From an uncultured Erysipelotrichaceae bacterium (lineage in GTDB: Bacteria; Bacillota_I; Bacilli_A; RFN20; CAG-826), in the NCBI GenBank assembly GCA_902791935.1, contig CADAXQ010000020.1:1-37701 (forward strand): 37,701 bases of DNA, read 5' to 3'. This document shows, piece by piece, positions 9,202-16,799 of the stretch. The translations under genes were made by a program, and so were the position numbers. Within the stretch, counting starts at the first letter, position 1. The number at the start of each line of letters is the position of its first letter. The notes under the pieces are model-generated. The model saw nothing but the letters and a program-made list of their open reading frames with translations, was not told where the DNA came from and ran no database searches.

Positions 9202-9795
9202 CTAACGTGGTGAATTCCGTAATATCATCGTTTCTTGATCCACGTCTTCAACGATGAAATCGGCACATTTCTCAATCTGCATAGAGTCGAAATAATGTCG
9301 CTCCATCGGAATCCAGGTCGTCACAAAATTCGGATAACGATCGCCTTCGCGTTTTCGTAATCTCCGTTCTTGTTCTTGCTTAGAAATCTTCAGGAAAATT
9401 TTAAGGTCATAATAGGGTTGAAGCGTGGGATAAAGGCTATACGTCCCTTCGATCACGGCAAAATTCGTTGGGGCTACATCGCACCGTTCTTTTCGCCCTT
9501 CGTGGCAAAAATAACGATAGGTATGAATGGCTTCTCCTGCGGATAAAGGAATCAGGACTTCTATTTCCAAACGGGATAAATCCATATTTCCGGCACAGAT
9601 ATGTTGCCAATCCTTAGGCCGTTTCTCGAATGGCAAATAATATTCATCCAAATGAAATACAGGGATGTTTAATTGAGATTCAATTTCTTCGGACAAAGTT
9701 GTCTTTCCACTGCCGCACATCCCATCGATAGCAATGATGCCTTTTTGACGTTGCTTCATCCAAGATAGCACCTGTTTTAGAACATCCTCGTACAT
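9202..9795 (-). CDS. uridine kinase-like P-loop kinase
   Basis: A 197-residue P-loop phosphotransferase. The Walker A site GMCGSGKT is at residues 25-32, followed by HLDEYYLPFEKRP, which sits where uridine kinases place the acidic residue that binds the nucleoside. A late RKREGDRYPNF segment resembles the arginine-rich lid. It likely phosphorylates uridine or another small hydroxylated substrate with ATP. It is the first gene after the nagA terminator and precedes the SWIM/SNF2 run by 36 bases. Substrate is inferred only from family resemblance. Confidence 0.65.
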   Translation of the reverse strand: MYEDVLKQVLSWMKQRQKGIIAIDGMCGSGKTTLSEEIESQLNIPVFHLDEYYLPFEKRPKDWQHICAGNMDLSRLEIEVLIPLSAGEAIHTYRYFCHEGRKERCDVAPTNFAVIEGTYSLYPTLQPYYDLKIFLKISKQEQERRLRKREGDRYPNFVTTWIPMERHYFDSMQIEKCADFIVEDVDQETMILRNSPR

Positions 9796-9868
9796 TTTTT
9801 ATTCCTCACGCGGTCAGATTCTTGCCTTATCGTATCCTAAACATAGATAAATCGTCACTTCTAATGCA

Positions 9869-9901
9869 ACAAAAAGGCCGTTCGGTGAGGAACGGCCTTT
9901 T
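9869..9901 (-). terminator. terminator of the rhaD-rhaB-ROK-nagA operon
   Basis: AAGGCCGTTC (9874-9883) pairs with GAACGGCCTT (9890-9899), a perfect 10-bp stem with a 6-base loop. On the minus strand the stem is followed by a T-run (9871-9875). It begins about 10 bases past the nagA stop and separates that operon from the kinase-like gene. The opposite side also has four Ts, so some bidirectional action is possible. Confidence 0.9.
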
Positions 9902-9911
9902 CGGGAGGACA

Positions 9912-11069
9912 TTATAACGAGAAACCTTCTTTTTCGTAGGCCACTTGCCCACCGACAATCGTCGCGTAGACATGAAAGTCTTTATCGAGTACGACAAAAT
10001 CCGCTTTGTGGCCGAGCGCCAAGGAACCGATGCGATCATCAAATCCTAAGTTCTTAGCAGGATTTAACGTAGCTAAGTTAATCAAATCCGCATAAGAATA
10101 GCCTTTCGCGACTTTCGAAACGTTTTGCAAGGCAACATTGATTTTCAAAATTGAACCTGCAATGGTGCCGTCGGCCAAACGAGCCACTCCGTCATAGATA
10201 TAGACGTCTTGTCCGCCTAAGGCATACTTGCCTGGTTTCAGGTATTTGCCTTCCGTGGAATCGCTGATTAAGACGATGTCTTCTTTTTTCTTGGCTTTGA
10301 ATGCCAAAGCGAAGGCATCAGGAACCGAGTGAATCGTATCGCAGATGATTTCGGTCTTGACACCATCAAGTAACAACGCCATGCCGACAATCCCAGGTTC
10401 CCGATGATGGAAACCGCGTTGGGCATTGAATAAATGGGTTACGCAATGAAGTCCGCCTTCCACCGCTTCACGGAATAAGGCGGCCGTGCAATCGCTATGA
10501 CCCATAGAAGCCGTAATGTGATGCTGAACCAAATAAGCGAGCAAATCTTTGCCACCTTCTTCATAAGCCATCGTGACTTCGTTGATATGGCCATCGGCAT
10601 CATCCAACAGTTTTTCAAACGTCGTCACATTCGGTTTGATAATAAAGGCGGGATCTTGTGCGCCAGGATGCTTTGGAGAGATAAATGGCCCTTCCAAATG
10701 CACGCCAATCACGCGAGCACCAGAATGATCGCCTTTCATATAGGTAGCGACATTGCGAAGCGCTGCTTCAATCGAAGGCAATCCCATCGTCATGGTCGTC
10801 GCATTCCAAGATGTCACCCCTTCTTGGGGCAACGCTTTGGCAATGCCTTCTAACGATGCGATTTTCGCGTCCATCGTGTCAAATCCATCGGCACCGTGAA
10901 TGTGTTCATCAATAAAGCCAGGGGCAACATATAATCCCTCGGGTAAACGCACGGCATCTTTGCCCGCTTCAAAAGAAGCAATGGTGTCGCCATGCACAGA
11001 CAATGATCCCTTCTTGACTCCCTCTGGGAAAACCAGGGATACATTTTGAAAACCAGTAATTGATTTCAT
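9912..11069 (-). CDS. nagA: N-acetylglucosamine-6-phosphate deacetylase NagA
   Basis: A 385-residue amidohydrolase that removes acetate from GlcNAc-6-phosphate to give glucosamine-6-phosphate in the cytoplasm. Visible motifs are the metal-binding HxH at H56/H58 (DEHIHGADGFDTMD), HLEGPFISPKHPGA with the metal glutamate, ASMGHSD, THLFNAQRGFHHREPG and the catalytic aspartate in LISDSTEG. Length is normal for NagA. The ATG at 11069 has AAAGGAG 7-8 bases upstream and overlaps the ROK gene stop by 4 bases. The next pathway enzyme, NagB, is not in the window. Confidence 0.93.
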   Translation of the reverse strand: MKSITGFQNVSLVFPEGVKKGSLSVHGDTIASFEAGKDAVRLPEGLYVAPGFIDEHIHGADGFDTMDAKIASLEGIAKALPQEGVTSWNATTMTMGLPSIEAALRNVATYMKGDHSGARVIGVHLEGPFISPKHPGAQDPAFIIKPNVTTFEKLLDDADGHINEVTMAYEEGGKDLLAYLVQHHITASMGHSDCTAALFREAVEGGLHCVTHLFNAQRGFHHREPGIVGMALLLDGVKTEIICDTIHSVPDAFALAFKAKKKEDIVLISDSTEGKYLKPGKYALGGQDVYIYDGVARLADGTIAGSILKINVALQNVSKVAKGYSYADLINLATLNPAKNLGFDDRIGSLALGHKADFVVLDKDFHVYATIVGGQVAYEKEGFSL

Positions 11070-11914
11070 ATTTCTTCTCCTTTGTTCCATTCCCGACTAT
11101 CGATCGGCAACATCGTAGCACCGATCGCGCCTGCCAGATTGCCATAAAAGGCAAAACGATACGGATAAGGGCATCCTTTTAGATACGTCTCAATGACGTC
11201 TTTTCCATTCATGATCCCGCCGCCTAACACGATGGCGTCCGGGGCAAAATCTTGTTCTATGATGGCAAATAATGCCACCAAGGAATCAGAAAAGCGTTGG
11301 AAAACAGCATCGGCTCTACTTTCACCTTTGCGGCATCGACGGAACAAATCTAACGTGAAGATCGTTTTGCCATACGTTCGTTTCGCATCCCGTTTTAAGG
11401 CCGTGGCAGAAAGCACTTGCTCGGCCGTAAATGTGTCTTCAGGATGAAGCTTCCGATTTGCCCAGGCATAGCGCGGATCTTTCACGAGCTTGCCATCCGA
11501 AAGATTGGCGCTGCCTAGTCCCGTGCCGAACGTAAGCATCGTAATCTTCTTACAACGAGGCAAAAGACTTGCCTCAGCAAGCAAAGCACCCACCGCATCA
11601 TTTTCCAAATACACGGGAACGGCGTAACGTTTTTCAAGCAATGCCTTTAAGGGAGCATTCGTCCAGCCTGGCAGATTGATGGCATAAGTAACCACCCCCG
11701 CTTTAGCGTCTACATCACCCGTCGTGACGATCCCAATCTTCTGCACCTCGGGTTGCCACAAGGTATCAATGACTTGCGTTAACGTCGCAAAAGATTCTTT
11801 GAACTCGGTTTGACCGAACGTGCGACCCGTACTTTCCGTCAACACTTGGCCATCGGAAAGGAGCGCCCCTTTAATCGTTGATGCTCCTACGTCAATTCCG
11901 ATGGCAAGGCTCAT
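11066..11914 (-). CDS. ROK-family sugar kinase without the zinc motif
   Basis: A 282-residue ASKHA-fold protein with the ROK phosphate-1 motif GIDVGASTIKGALL, the sugar-site ENDAVGALLAEA, TFGTGLGSAN (phosphate-2) and VLGGGIMN (adenosine). The cysteine cluster CxCGxxGCxE that binds zinc in most ROK kinases is absent from the expected place, after GTGLGSANLSDGKL. No DNA-binding N-terminus is present, so it is a kinase rather than a NagC-type repressor. Placed between rhaB and nagA with 4-base overlap to nagA, it may phosphorylate GlcNAc to the NagA substrate. That role is inferred. Confidence 0.75.
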   Translation of the reverse strand: MSLAIGIDVGASTIKGALLSDGQVLTESTGRTFGQTEFKESFATLTQVIDTLWQPEVQKIGIVTTGDVDAKAGVVTYAINLPGWTNAPLKALLEKRYAVPVYLENDAVGALLAEASLLPRCKKITMLTFGTGLGSANLSDGKLVKDPRYAWANRKLHPEDTFTAEQVLSATALKRDAKRTYGKTIFTLDLFRRCRKGESRADAVFQRFSDSLVALFAIIEQDFAPDAIVLGGGIMNGKDVIETYLKGCPYPYRFAFYGNLAGAIGATMLPIDSREWNKGEEI

Positions 11915-11918
11915 GGCT

Positions 11919-13232
11919 TTATCCTTCTATGGAAAGAATATTGCCGATTGCCGTTGCTTCGGAAGGACCGGTATGAACTGGCAACGCCGCAACTTTAGAG
12001 GTTAATTCGTTTAAGAAATGATTCTTGGAGCCACCGCCAAACACGCATAGGGCAGAGAAATTCTTCCCCGTCATGGCTTCGAGTTTCCGGATGGCATCGC
12101 GATAGCAAAGCGCCAGCGAGTGATAAATGGCGTAGTAACGTTCCCCGAATGTTTTCGGCGCAGGGCAACCGTTTTCTTTTAATAAAGCATCAACCATCTC
12201 TTTCATGCTTTCAGGGTTCATCAAACGTTCTTCGAGGACGTCTAACGTTCCTTCGTAAGCTTGAGAGGCTTCCGCTTCTTTCACGACGGTTAAGATATCT
12301 GGCTTCTCTGGGTCTTCTTTCATCAGGCGGTTAATAAGCCACATCCCAGTGATATTTTCTAAGAAACGAACTTCATGACGATGCGAAAGTTCGTTGGTTA
12401 ATCCTAAGCGATAGGACTCTTCCGTCACGATCGGTTGGTCTAAAACAACGCCGAGCAAGGACCAGGTGCCACTCGAAAGCAAAGCGTCTCCCGCTTTGGC
12501 GCCGGAGCCAAAGAAGGCGGCGGCCGTATCGTGTTCTAACGCGGCATAGACATCGGCTTGATAGCCAACCTCTTCTGCGACTTTGGCAGTAAATGCACCA
12601 ATTTTGGTGCCTGCTTCAATCGGATTGGGGAAGAAATCAGCGGTGATTCCTAAAGCATTCATGATTTCTGGAACGAAGGTATACGTTCTTGAATCCATCA
12701 ACGCAGATGTCGAAAGAATCGATAGTTCGTTTTGTTTCTTGCCAGTTAATAAATAAGCCAAATAGCTCGGAAGCATGATGGCTTGGCTTGCTTTTTGAAG
12801 TTTGCCACTGGCTTGATCGGCGGCCAATTGATAGACCGTGTCAAACGCATGCGGTTGGATGCCAGTCAGTTCGTAAACGCGCTTGGGTGACAAGAAAGAT
12901 TCACGGAATGACGCGGTTCTAGCGTCACGATAACTGCGTACATGTCCCACCAAATGGTCTTGGGCATCGAGCAAGGCATAATCGACCCCGAAGGTATCGA
13001 TACCGATACGAGAAGGGGTTTTGCCAAGTTCTTTGGCTTTCTTTAAGCCAGCGAGCACTTCTTGGAAAAGTTTTTCCACATCCCAATAACAATGCTCATT
13101 TTCTTCTTGCACCAAAGGCGTCGTAAAACGATAGATTTCTTCAATCTCTAGTGTTCCGGCAGCGTTTCGATGCGCTAAGATGTGGCGACCAGAGGTGGCC
13201 CCCACATCGATAGCAAGATAATATTTCGTCAT
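11919..13232 (-). CDS. rhaB: rhamnulokinase
   Basis: A 437-residue FGGY kinase that phosphorylates L-rhamnulose at C1. Characteristic stretches are AIDVGATSGRHIL, GIDTFGVDYALLD with the catalytic aspartate, SSGTWSLLGVVLDQPI and FGGGSKNHFLNELTS. It is shorter than E. coli RhaB (489 aa); the chain ends six residues after ATAIGN, where many homologues continue with a C-terminal helix. The start ATG shares one base with the rhaD stop (TAATG), showing tight coupling, and the ROK gene follows after 4 bases. Confidence 0.88.
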   Translation of the reverse strand: MTKYYLAIDVGATSGRHILAHRNAAGTLEIEEIYRFTTPLVQEENEHCYWDVEKLFQEVLAGLKKAKELGKTPSRIGIDTFGVDYALLDAQDHLVGHVRSYRDARTASFRESFLSPKRVYELTGIQPHAFDTVYQLAADQASGKLQKASQAIMLPSYLAYLLTGKKQNELSILSTSALMDSRTYTFVPEIMNALGITADFFPNPIEAGTKIGAFTAKVAEEVGYQADVYAALEHDTAAAFFGSGAKAGDALLSSGTWSLLGVVLDQPIVTEESYRLGLTNELSHRHEVRFLENITGMWLINRLMKEDPEKPDILTVVKEAEASQAYEGTLDVLEERLMNPESMKEMVDALLKENGCPAPKTFGERYYAIYHSLALCYRDAIRKLEAMTGKNFSALCVFGGGSKNHFLNELTSKVAALPVHTGPSEATAIGNILSIEG

Positions 13233-14071
13233 TATTCAGGTTTCCGATCCAAGAAATTCCAGGCGCATTGTTTTTCTAAGCCGAAACGATGCACGAGTTG
13301 CACCAATTCATCGTTCGAAATGGTATAGAGCTCTTTTTTGCCTTGGCAAGCCAACCAGATTTGCGCGGATTTTTCAATGGTTTCGATTAAGCCAAACGCT
13401 TCGTCTAAATCATCGCCAGCGCCATAAATCCCATGGAGACCCCAGATGACGCAACGATATTGTTCCATCTTTTTGGCGGTGGCAACGCCGATTTCGTTCG
13501 TGCCACAAAGCATCCACGGAAGCACGCCGACACCTTCTGGATAGACGACGATGCATTCGGTCATGGCGCGCCACAAAGCGAGCGTGAATTCCTTGTCGTC
13601 CGCTTTCATCAAATGGCTCATGATCAACAAATTCGTGGGATGGCTATGCATGATGACATGGTTTTGCGGATGAACTTTCATACGGGTGGCGTGGCACATC
13701 AAGTGCGCATAGATTTCCGACGTGAATTGTCCATTGGGCTCGAAACCCCAAATGACGTGGGCAACTTTGCCATCTTCAGAAATCCGGATGACGCCGATAT
13801 TGTGTTCTGGATCGGCTTTGGTATTGCGGAAATAACGGCCTGTACCAGTGAAGAAGAACACACGATCACGAACGATCGGATCCGCCACTAACGGGAGCGG
13901 GATATCACGGATGTATTGACGACCACCGTCTAAATATTCTTTTTCTTCTTCGGGATCGACGAGAACCGAAATGTTTCCACCATTTCTTTCATCCCAGCCC
14001 AAGCGATACATGTTATCAATCACATCGAGATACTGCTTCATTTTTGGGCATTCTAAGATTTTGTTTGCCAT
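13232..14071 (-). CDS. rhaD: rhamnulose-1-phosphate aldolase
   Basis: A 279-residue class II aldolase that cleaves L-rhamnulose-1-phosphate to dihydroxyacetone phosphate and L-lactaldehyde. It shows GWDERNGGNIS (substrate loop), the zinc pair in MHSHPTNLL and the third histidine in WGLHGIYGAG. Size equals E. coli RhaD (274 aa). I place the start at 14071 because AAAAGGAG lies 7 bases upstream; the longer frame lacks a ribosome site. It is the first gene of the operon, with a promoter and inverted repeat directly upstream. The lactaldehyde product is the substrate of FucO encoded at 15437. Confidence 0.92.
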   Translation of the reverse strand: MANKILECPKMKQYLDVIDNMYRLGWDERNGGNISVLVDPEEEKEYLDGGRQYIRDIPLPLVADPIVRDRVFFFTGTGRYFRNTKADPEHNIGVIRISEDGKVAHVIWGFEPNGQFTSEIYAHLMCHATRMKVHPQNHVIMHSHPTNLLIMSHLMKADDKEFTLALWRAMTECIVVYPEGVGVLPWMLCGTNEIGVATAKKMEQYRCVIWGLHGIYGAGDDLDEAFGLIETIEKSAQIWLACQGKKELYTISNDELVQLVHRFGLEKQCAWNFLDRKPE

Positions 14072-14093
14072 AATTTCTCCTTTTGGTAGATAC

Positions 14094-14134
14094 CTAACCA
14101 CCATTATTGTTGGAGGAAGGTTAGTCTTTGTCAA
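14094..14134 (-). promoter_or_regulatory. rhaD promoter with overlapping inverted repeat
   Basis: On the minus strand a consensus TTGACA (-35, at 14129-14134) is followed after 17 bases by AACAAT (14106-14111), a weak -10. The arms CTAACC (14094-14099) and GGTTAG (14119-14124) form an inverted repeat that covers the space just after the -35 and the -10, the usual place for a repressor operator. A second small repeat, GGTAGATACC, is at 14085-14094. The cognate regulator is not in the window. Confidence 0.55.
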
Positions 14135-14164
14135 AAGGTAGAAGCGAAATGGAATGATAGTCGC

Positions 14165-14998
14165 TCAACTTGCACGATTTGAGCAAGCTTCAAAGAAGAA
14201 ACCGCCATTTTGCAAGGTAATAGCACCATCTTCTAACGAGACTGCTTCTAACGAAATGAGATGTTCTAAAATGGCTTTCCGTTTTTCTGGGGCGAGTGTC
14301 TTTAACGTCGGATAGCGGCCAACAAACACTTTCCAACGCAGATAGTCTTCTAATTCGACAAAAGAATTGCGTTCCAGAAGTAATAGCAATTCCCGTTCTT
14401 CAAGCGATAAAAAGGAGCGAATTGGCATCGGTTTTTCATGATGTGAAGCAAGCCATTTTGCCCATTGGTTACGCGTTTTATCACAGGAAAGGAAAGACAT
14501 CCAAAACCTCGCAAAAGCATATTTTCCATCCCGCGGATAGAAGGCAAGACTTTCGGATTTAGGGAAGTCACCAAGGAACAGGAGATAATAAAGATAAGGA
14601 TTTATGGGTAAAAGTGCCGATAATGGAGCTTGATGGTTCACGATCTTTTTCCAAACAGTTTCAAATTCCGTTTCTGGCGTGGCATCGCCCCAATAAGTCA
14701 AAATGGCATGAATGGTAGCGCGGTCTGTCGCATCTTTGACTTCGAGCAAAGTTTTGCCTAAGGCGACCGTTTCTTCTTTCTTTTTGCTTTCTACCAGCCG
14801 ATAAAAGCACAAGATGGCGGCGCGTTCTTGATAGGAAGAATCAGAACGGTTCATTTCTTTGCGTAATCTTGCCACACCGCGTTCTTTTCTCGGGTTTCGA
14901 TACGCCAAAAGCAAGGCAACCCAGCGATTGTCTTTCCGTTTCTTCTGTTGCTCGCGTAATTCCGCGACTGTTGCTGAAGTCACGAAATCTGGTTCCAT
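14165..14998 (-). CDS. hypothetical protein, helical, unrecognised
   Basis: A 277-residue soluble protein I do not recognise. It is rich in charged residues and appears mostly helical (ELREQQKKRKDNRW, LRKEMNRSDSSYQERAAILCFYRL, LEVKDATDRATIHAIL), without signal peptide, membrane segment or nucleotide-binding motif. Spacing of the helices could fit HEAT/TPR-like repeats, but no repeat is clear enough to claim. AAAGGAG about 10 bases before the ATG at 14998 supports translation. It ends 30 bases before the rhaD -35 element, with no terminator between, so it could feed transcripts into the rhaD operon. Confidence 0.6.
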   Translation of the reverse strand: MEPDFVTSATVAELREQQKKRKDNRWVALLLAYRNPRKERGVARLRKEMNRSDSSYQERAAILCFYRLVESKKKEETVALGKTLLEVKDATDRATIHAILTYWGDATPETEFETVWKKIVNHQAPLSALLPINPYLYYLLFLGDFPKSESLAFYPRDGKYAFARFWMSFLSCDKTRNQWAKWLASHHEKPMPIRSFLSLEERELLLLLERNSFVELEDYLRWKVFVGRYPTLKTLAPEKRKAILEHLISLEAVSLEDGAITLQNGGFFFEACSNRAS

Positions 14999-14999
14999 A

Positions 15000-15436
15000 G
15001 GTAATTAGCTCCTTTGCCAGTCGCTTTCTCTTTTTGAAAAAAAGAAAGAAGAAAGGGCAGCATGAACTCCACTCTATCCACACCACTCTTTCTGCTTTTA
15101 CCTTAGAATAAAATATGAGAATTAAAAACCTATATTTTTACGCAAAATTATGTTTTATTCGATTTTTTAAATAAAATGTAAAAATAAAATTATCCTAAAA
15201 ATACAAGTTTTCATTCATTTTATTTGGCAAAAAATGAAAATGGAGTTTTCGACAAATAAATCACTTTTCAGTAAAACTTTAGTTGAGTATCAATTTTAGA
15301 TACTTAAATAAAATGATTTTCATCGTGGTTCATTTTCGTTGTTACAATTTGGAATTTTCAATTTGTGTATTTTTTACCGATATATCGATTAAAAAGAAAA
15401 CGGCAGCCGAAACTGCCGTCTTCCGGGGGAAGAAAT
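15000..15436. other. AT-rich intergenic gap
   Basis: About 430 bases without a convincing gene between the hypothetical gene and fucO. The part from 15105 to 15390 is strikingly A+T-rich, with repeated AATAAAAT-like words. It contains AGTATC/GATACT (15286-15291 and 15299-15304) as an inverted repeat with a 7-base loop, a TTTTCATT/AATGAAAA pair, and a direct CAATTTG repeat near 15347. Base composition is unlike its neighbours. The fucO terminator lies at its right edge. Confidence 0.6.
15391..15420 (-). terminator. fucO terminator
   Basis: ACGGCAG (15400-15406) pairs with CTGCCGT (15413-15419) around a 6-base loop. On the minus strand the stem is followed by TTTTCTTTTT (15391-15400). It starts 17 bases past the fucO stop. 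Confidence 0.85.
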
Positions 15437-16585
15437 TTACATCAAAGAGCGATAAATCGCGATGACGTCTTCTTTCGAAGTTTCGCGTGGGTTGCCAGGG
15501 AAGCAAGCATCATTGATGACTTGATCGGCGAGCATATCCAAATCTTCTTCTTTGACGATGCCTTTGAGATTGGCGGGAATACCGACGGTCAAAGAGAGCT
15601 TTTGCACGGCATCCACTGCCGCTTTGCGATATTCTTCTTGGCTCATCTCATCAACGCCTTTAACGCCCATCACACGAGCGATTTCACGATATTTTTCGCC
15701 AGTGGCTGGAGCGTTCCAAGCCATAACGGTCGGGAGCAAAATCGAGCAAGCGACGCCGTGTGGCGTATCATAGACCGCCGAGAGCGGGTGCGCCATCGAG
15801 TGGACAAGGCCTAAGCCAACGTTTGAGAAGCCCATACCGGCAACGTATTGGCCAAGCGCCATTTCTTCGCGGCCTTTCATATCGCCGTTATAAGAAGCGA
15901 CAATGTTGTGAGAAATGATACGAATGGCTTCGATATGGAACATATCGGATAATTCCCAAGCACCTTTGGTGATGTAGCCTTCAATCGCGTGGGTTAAAGC
16001 GTCCATACCAGTCGAAGCAATAAGTTTCTTCGGCATCGTGGCCATCATCTTCGGATCGACAACGGCAATGATCGGCATGTCGTGAGGATCGACGCAGACG
16101 AATTTCCGGTGTTTTTCAACATCGGTGATGACGTAGTTAATCGTGACTTCTGCTGCCGTACCAGCGGTGGTTGGAACCGCAATGATCGGGGTGCAAGGAT
16201 TCCTCGTTGGAGCAACGCCTTCGAGGGAACGGACATCCGCGAATTCAGGGTTGGTATTGATGACGCCGATGGCTTTTGAGGTATCCATCGAAGAACCACC
16301 GCCAATGGCGATGATGTAATCGGCACCCATCTTTTTGAATGCGGCAACGCCGTCTTGGACGTTTTGGATGGTTGGGTTCGGTTTGATTTCGGAATAGACT
16401 TCGTAAGCTAAACCAGCGGCGTCGAGCAAATCGGTGACAATCTTGGTCACACCGAATTTCACAAGACCGGGATCCGAGGCGATCATGGCTTTCTTCCAGC
16501 CATGGGATTTGACTTCTGGGACGATGTTCTCGATTGCGCCGTAGCCATGATAGCTAACGGGATTGAGACAAAAACGATTAGACAT
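15437..16585 (-). CDS. fucO: lactaldehyde reductase FucO
   Basis: A 382-residue iron-dependent group III alcohol dehydrogenase, the same length as E. coli FucO and closely similar by recall over long stretches such as NPEFADVRSLEG, PTTAGTAAEVTINYVITD and MALGQYVAGMGFSNVGLGL. GGGSSMDTSKA forms the NAD site; the iron ligands fall in DALTHAIEGY, VHSMAHPL and DTPHGVA. It reduces L-lactaldehyde to L-1,2-propanediol with NADH, regenerating NAD during rhamnose or fucose fermentation. The ATG at 16585 follows AAAGGAGG; upstream in-frame extension to 16834 has no ribosome site. It is monocistronic. Confidence 0.93.
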   Translation of the reverse strand: MSNRFCLNPVSYHGYGAIENIVPEVKSHGWKKAMIASDPGLVKFGVTKIVTDLLDAAGLAYEVYSEIKPNPTIQNVQDGVAAFKKMGADYIIAIGGGSSMDTSKAIGVINTNPEFADVRSLEGVAPTRNPCTPIIAVPTTAGTAAEVTINYVITDVEKHRKFVCVDPHDMPIIAVVDPKMMATMPKKLIASTGMDALTHAIEGYITKGAWELSDMFHIEAIRIISHNIVASYNGDMKGREEMALGQYVAGMGFSNVGLGLVHSMAHPLSAVYDTPHGVACSILLPTVMAWNAPATGEKYREIARVMGVKGVDEMSQEEYRKAAVDAVQKLSLTVGIPANLKGIVKEEDLDMLADQVINDACFPGNPRETSKEDVIAIYRSLM

Positions 16586-16625
16586 GGGTTTCCTCCTTTT
16601 TTGAAACTGCCTAATGGCACTTTTT

Positions 16626-16631
16626 ATTATA
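16626..16631 (-). promoter_or_regulatory. fucO -10 element
   Basis: A perfect TATAAT on the minus strand lies about 40 bases before the fucO ATG. Seventeen bases upstream the -35 position reads TTATCG, a poor match, so activation by a regulator is possible. Confidence 0.5.
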
Positions 16632-16761
16632 ACGAAGTCTATATAAAGCGATAAACTTTTACCGAAAAATTGAAAGTTTTCATTCTTCACGCAAAAGAAA
16701 GCGCAAAACATCACAATCCTTACCGATTTGTTCACTTCTTTTTCTCTCCCCACGCGCGGAG

Positions 16762-16767
16762 TATAAT
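16762..16767 (+). promoter_or_regulatory. -10 element of the Wzz-like gene
   Basis: TATAAT sits 32 bases upstream of the ATG at 16800. No clear -35 is seen 16-18 bases further upstream. The fucO and wzz promoters are divergent and about 130 bases apart. Confidence 0.5.
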
Positions 16768-16799
16768 GAGCGCAAGAAAAATGAACTGAGGCACTACCG

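Noticed and set aside
13433..13891. 152-codon plus-strand open frame opposite rhaD
   Set aside because: It lies wholly antisense to a well-conserved aldolase and has no ribosome site or family match.
15365..15814. 149-codon plus-strand open frame opposite the end of fucO
   Set aside because: Antisense to conserved FucO coding sequence and spans its terminator; no supporting signals.
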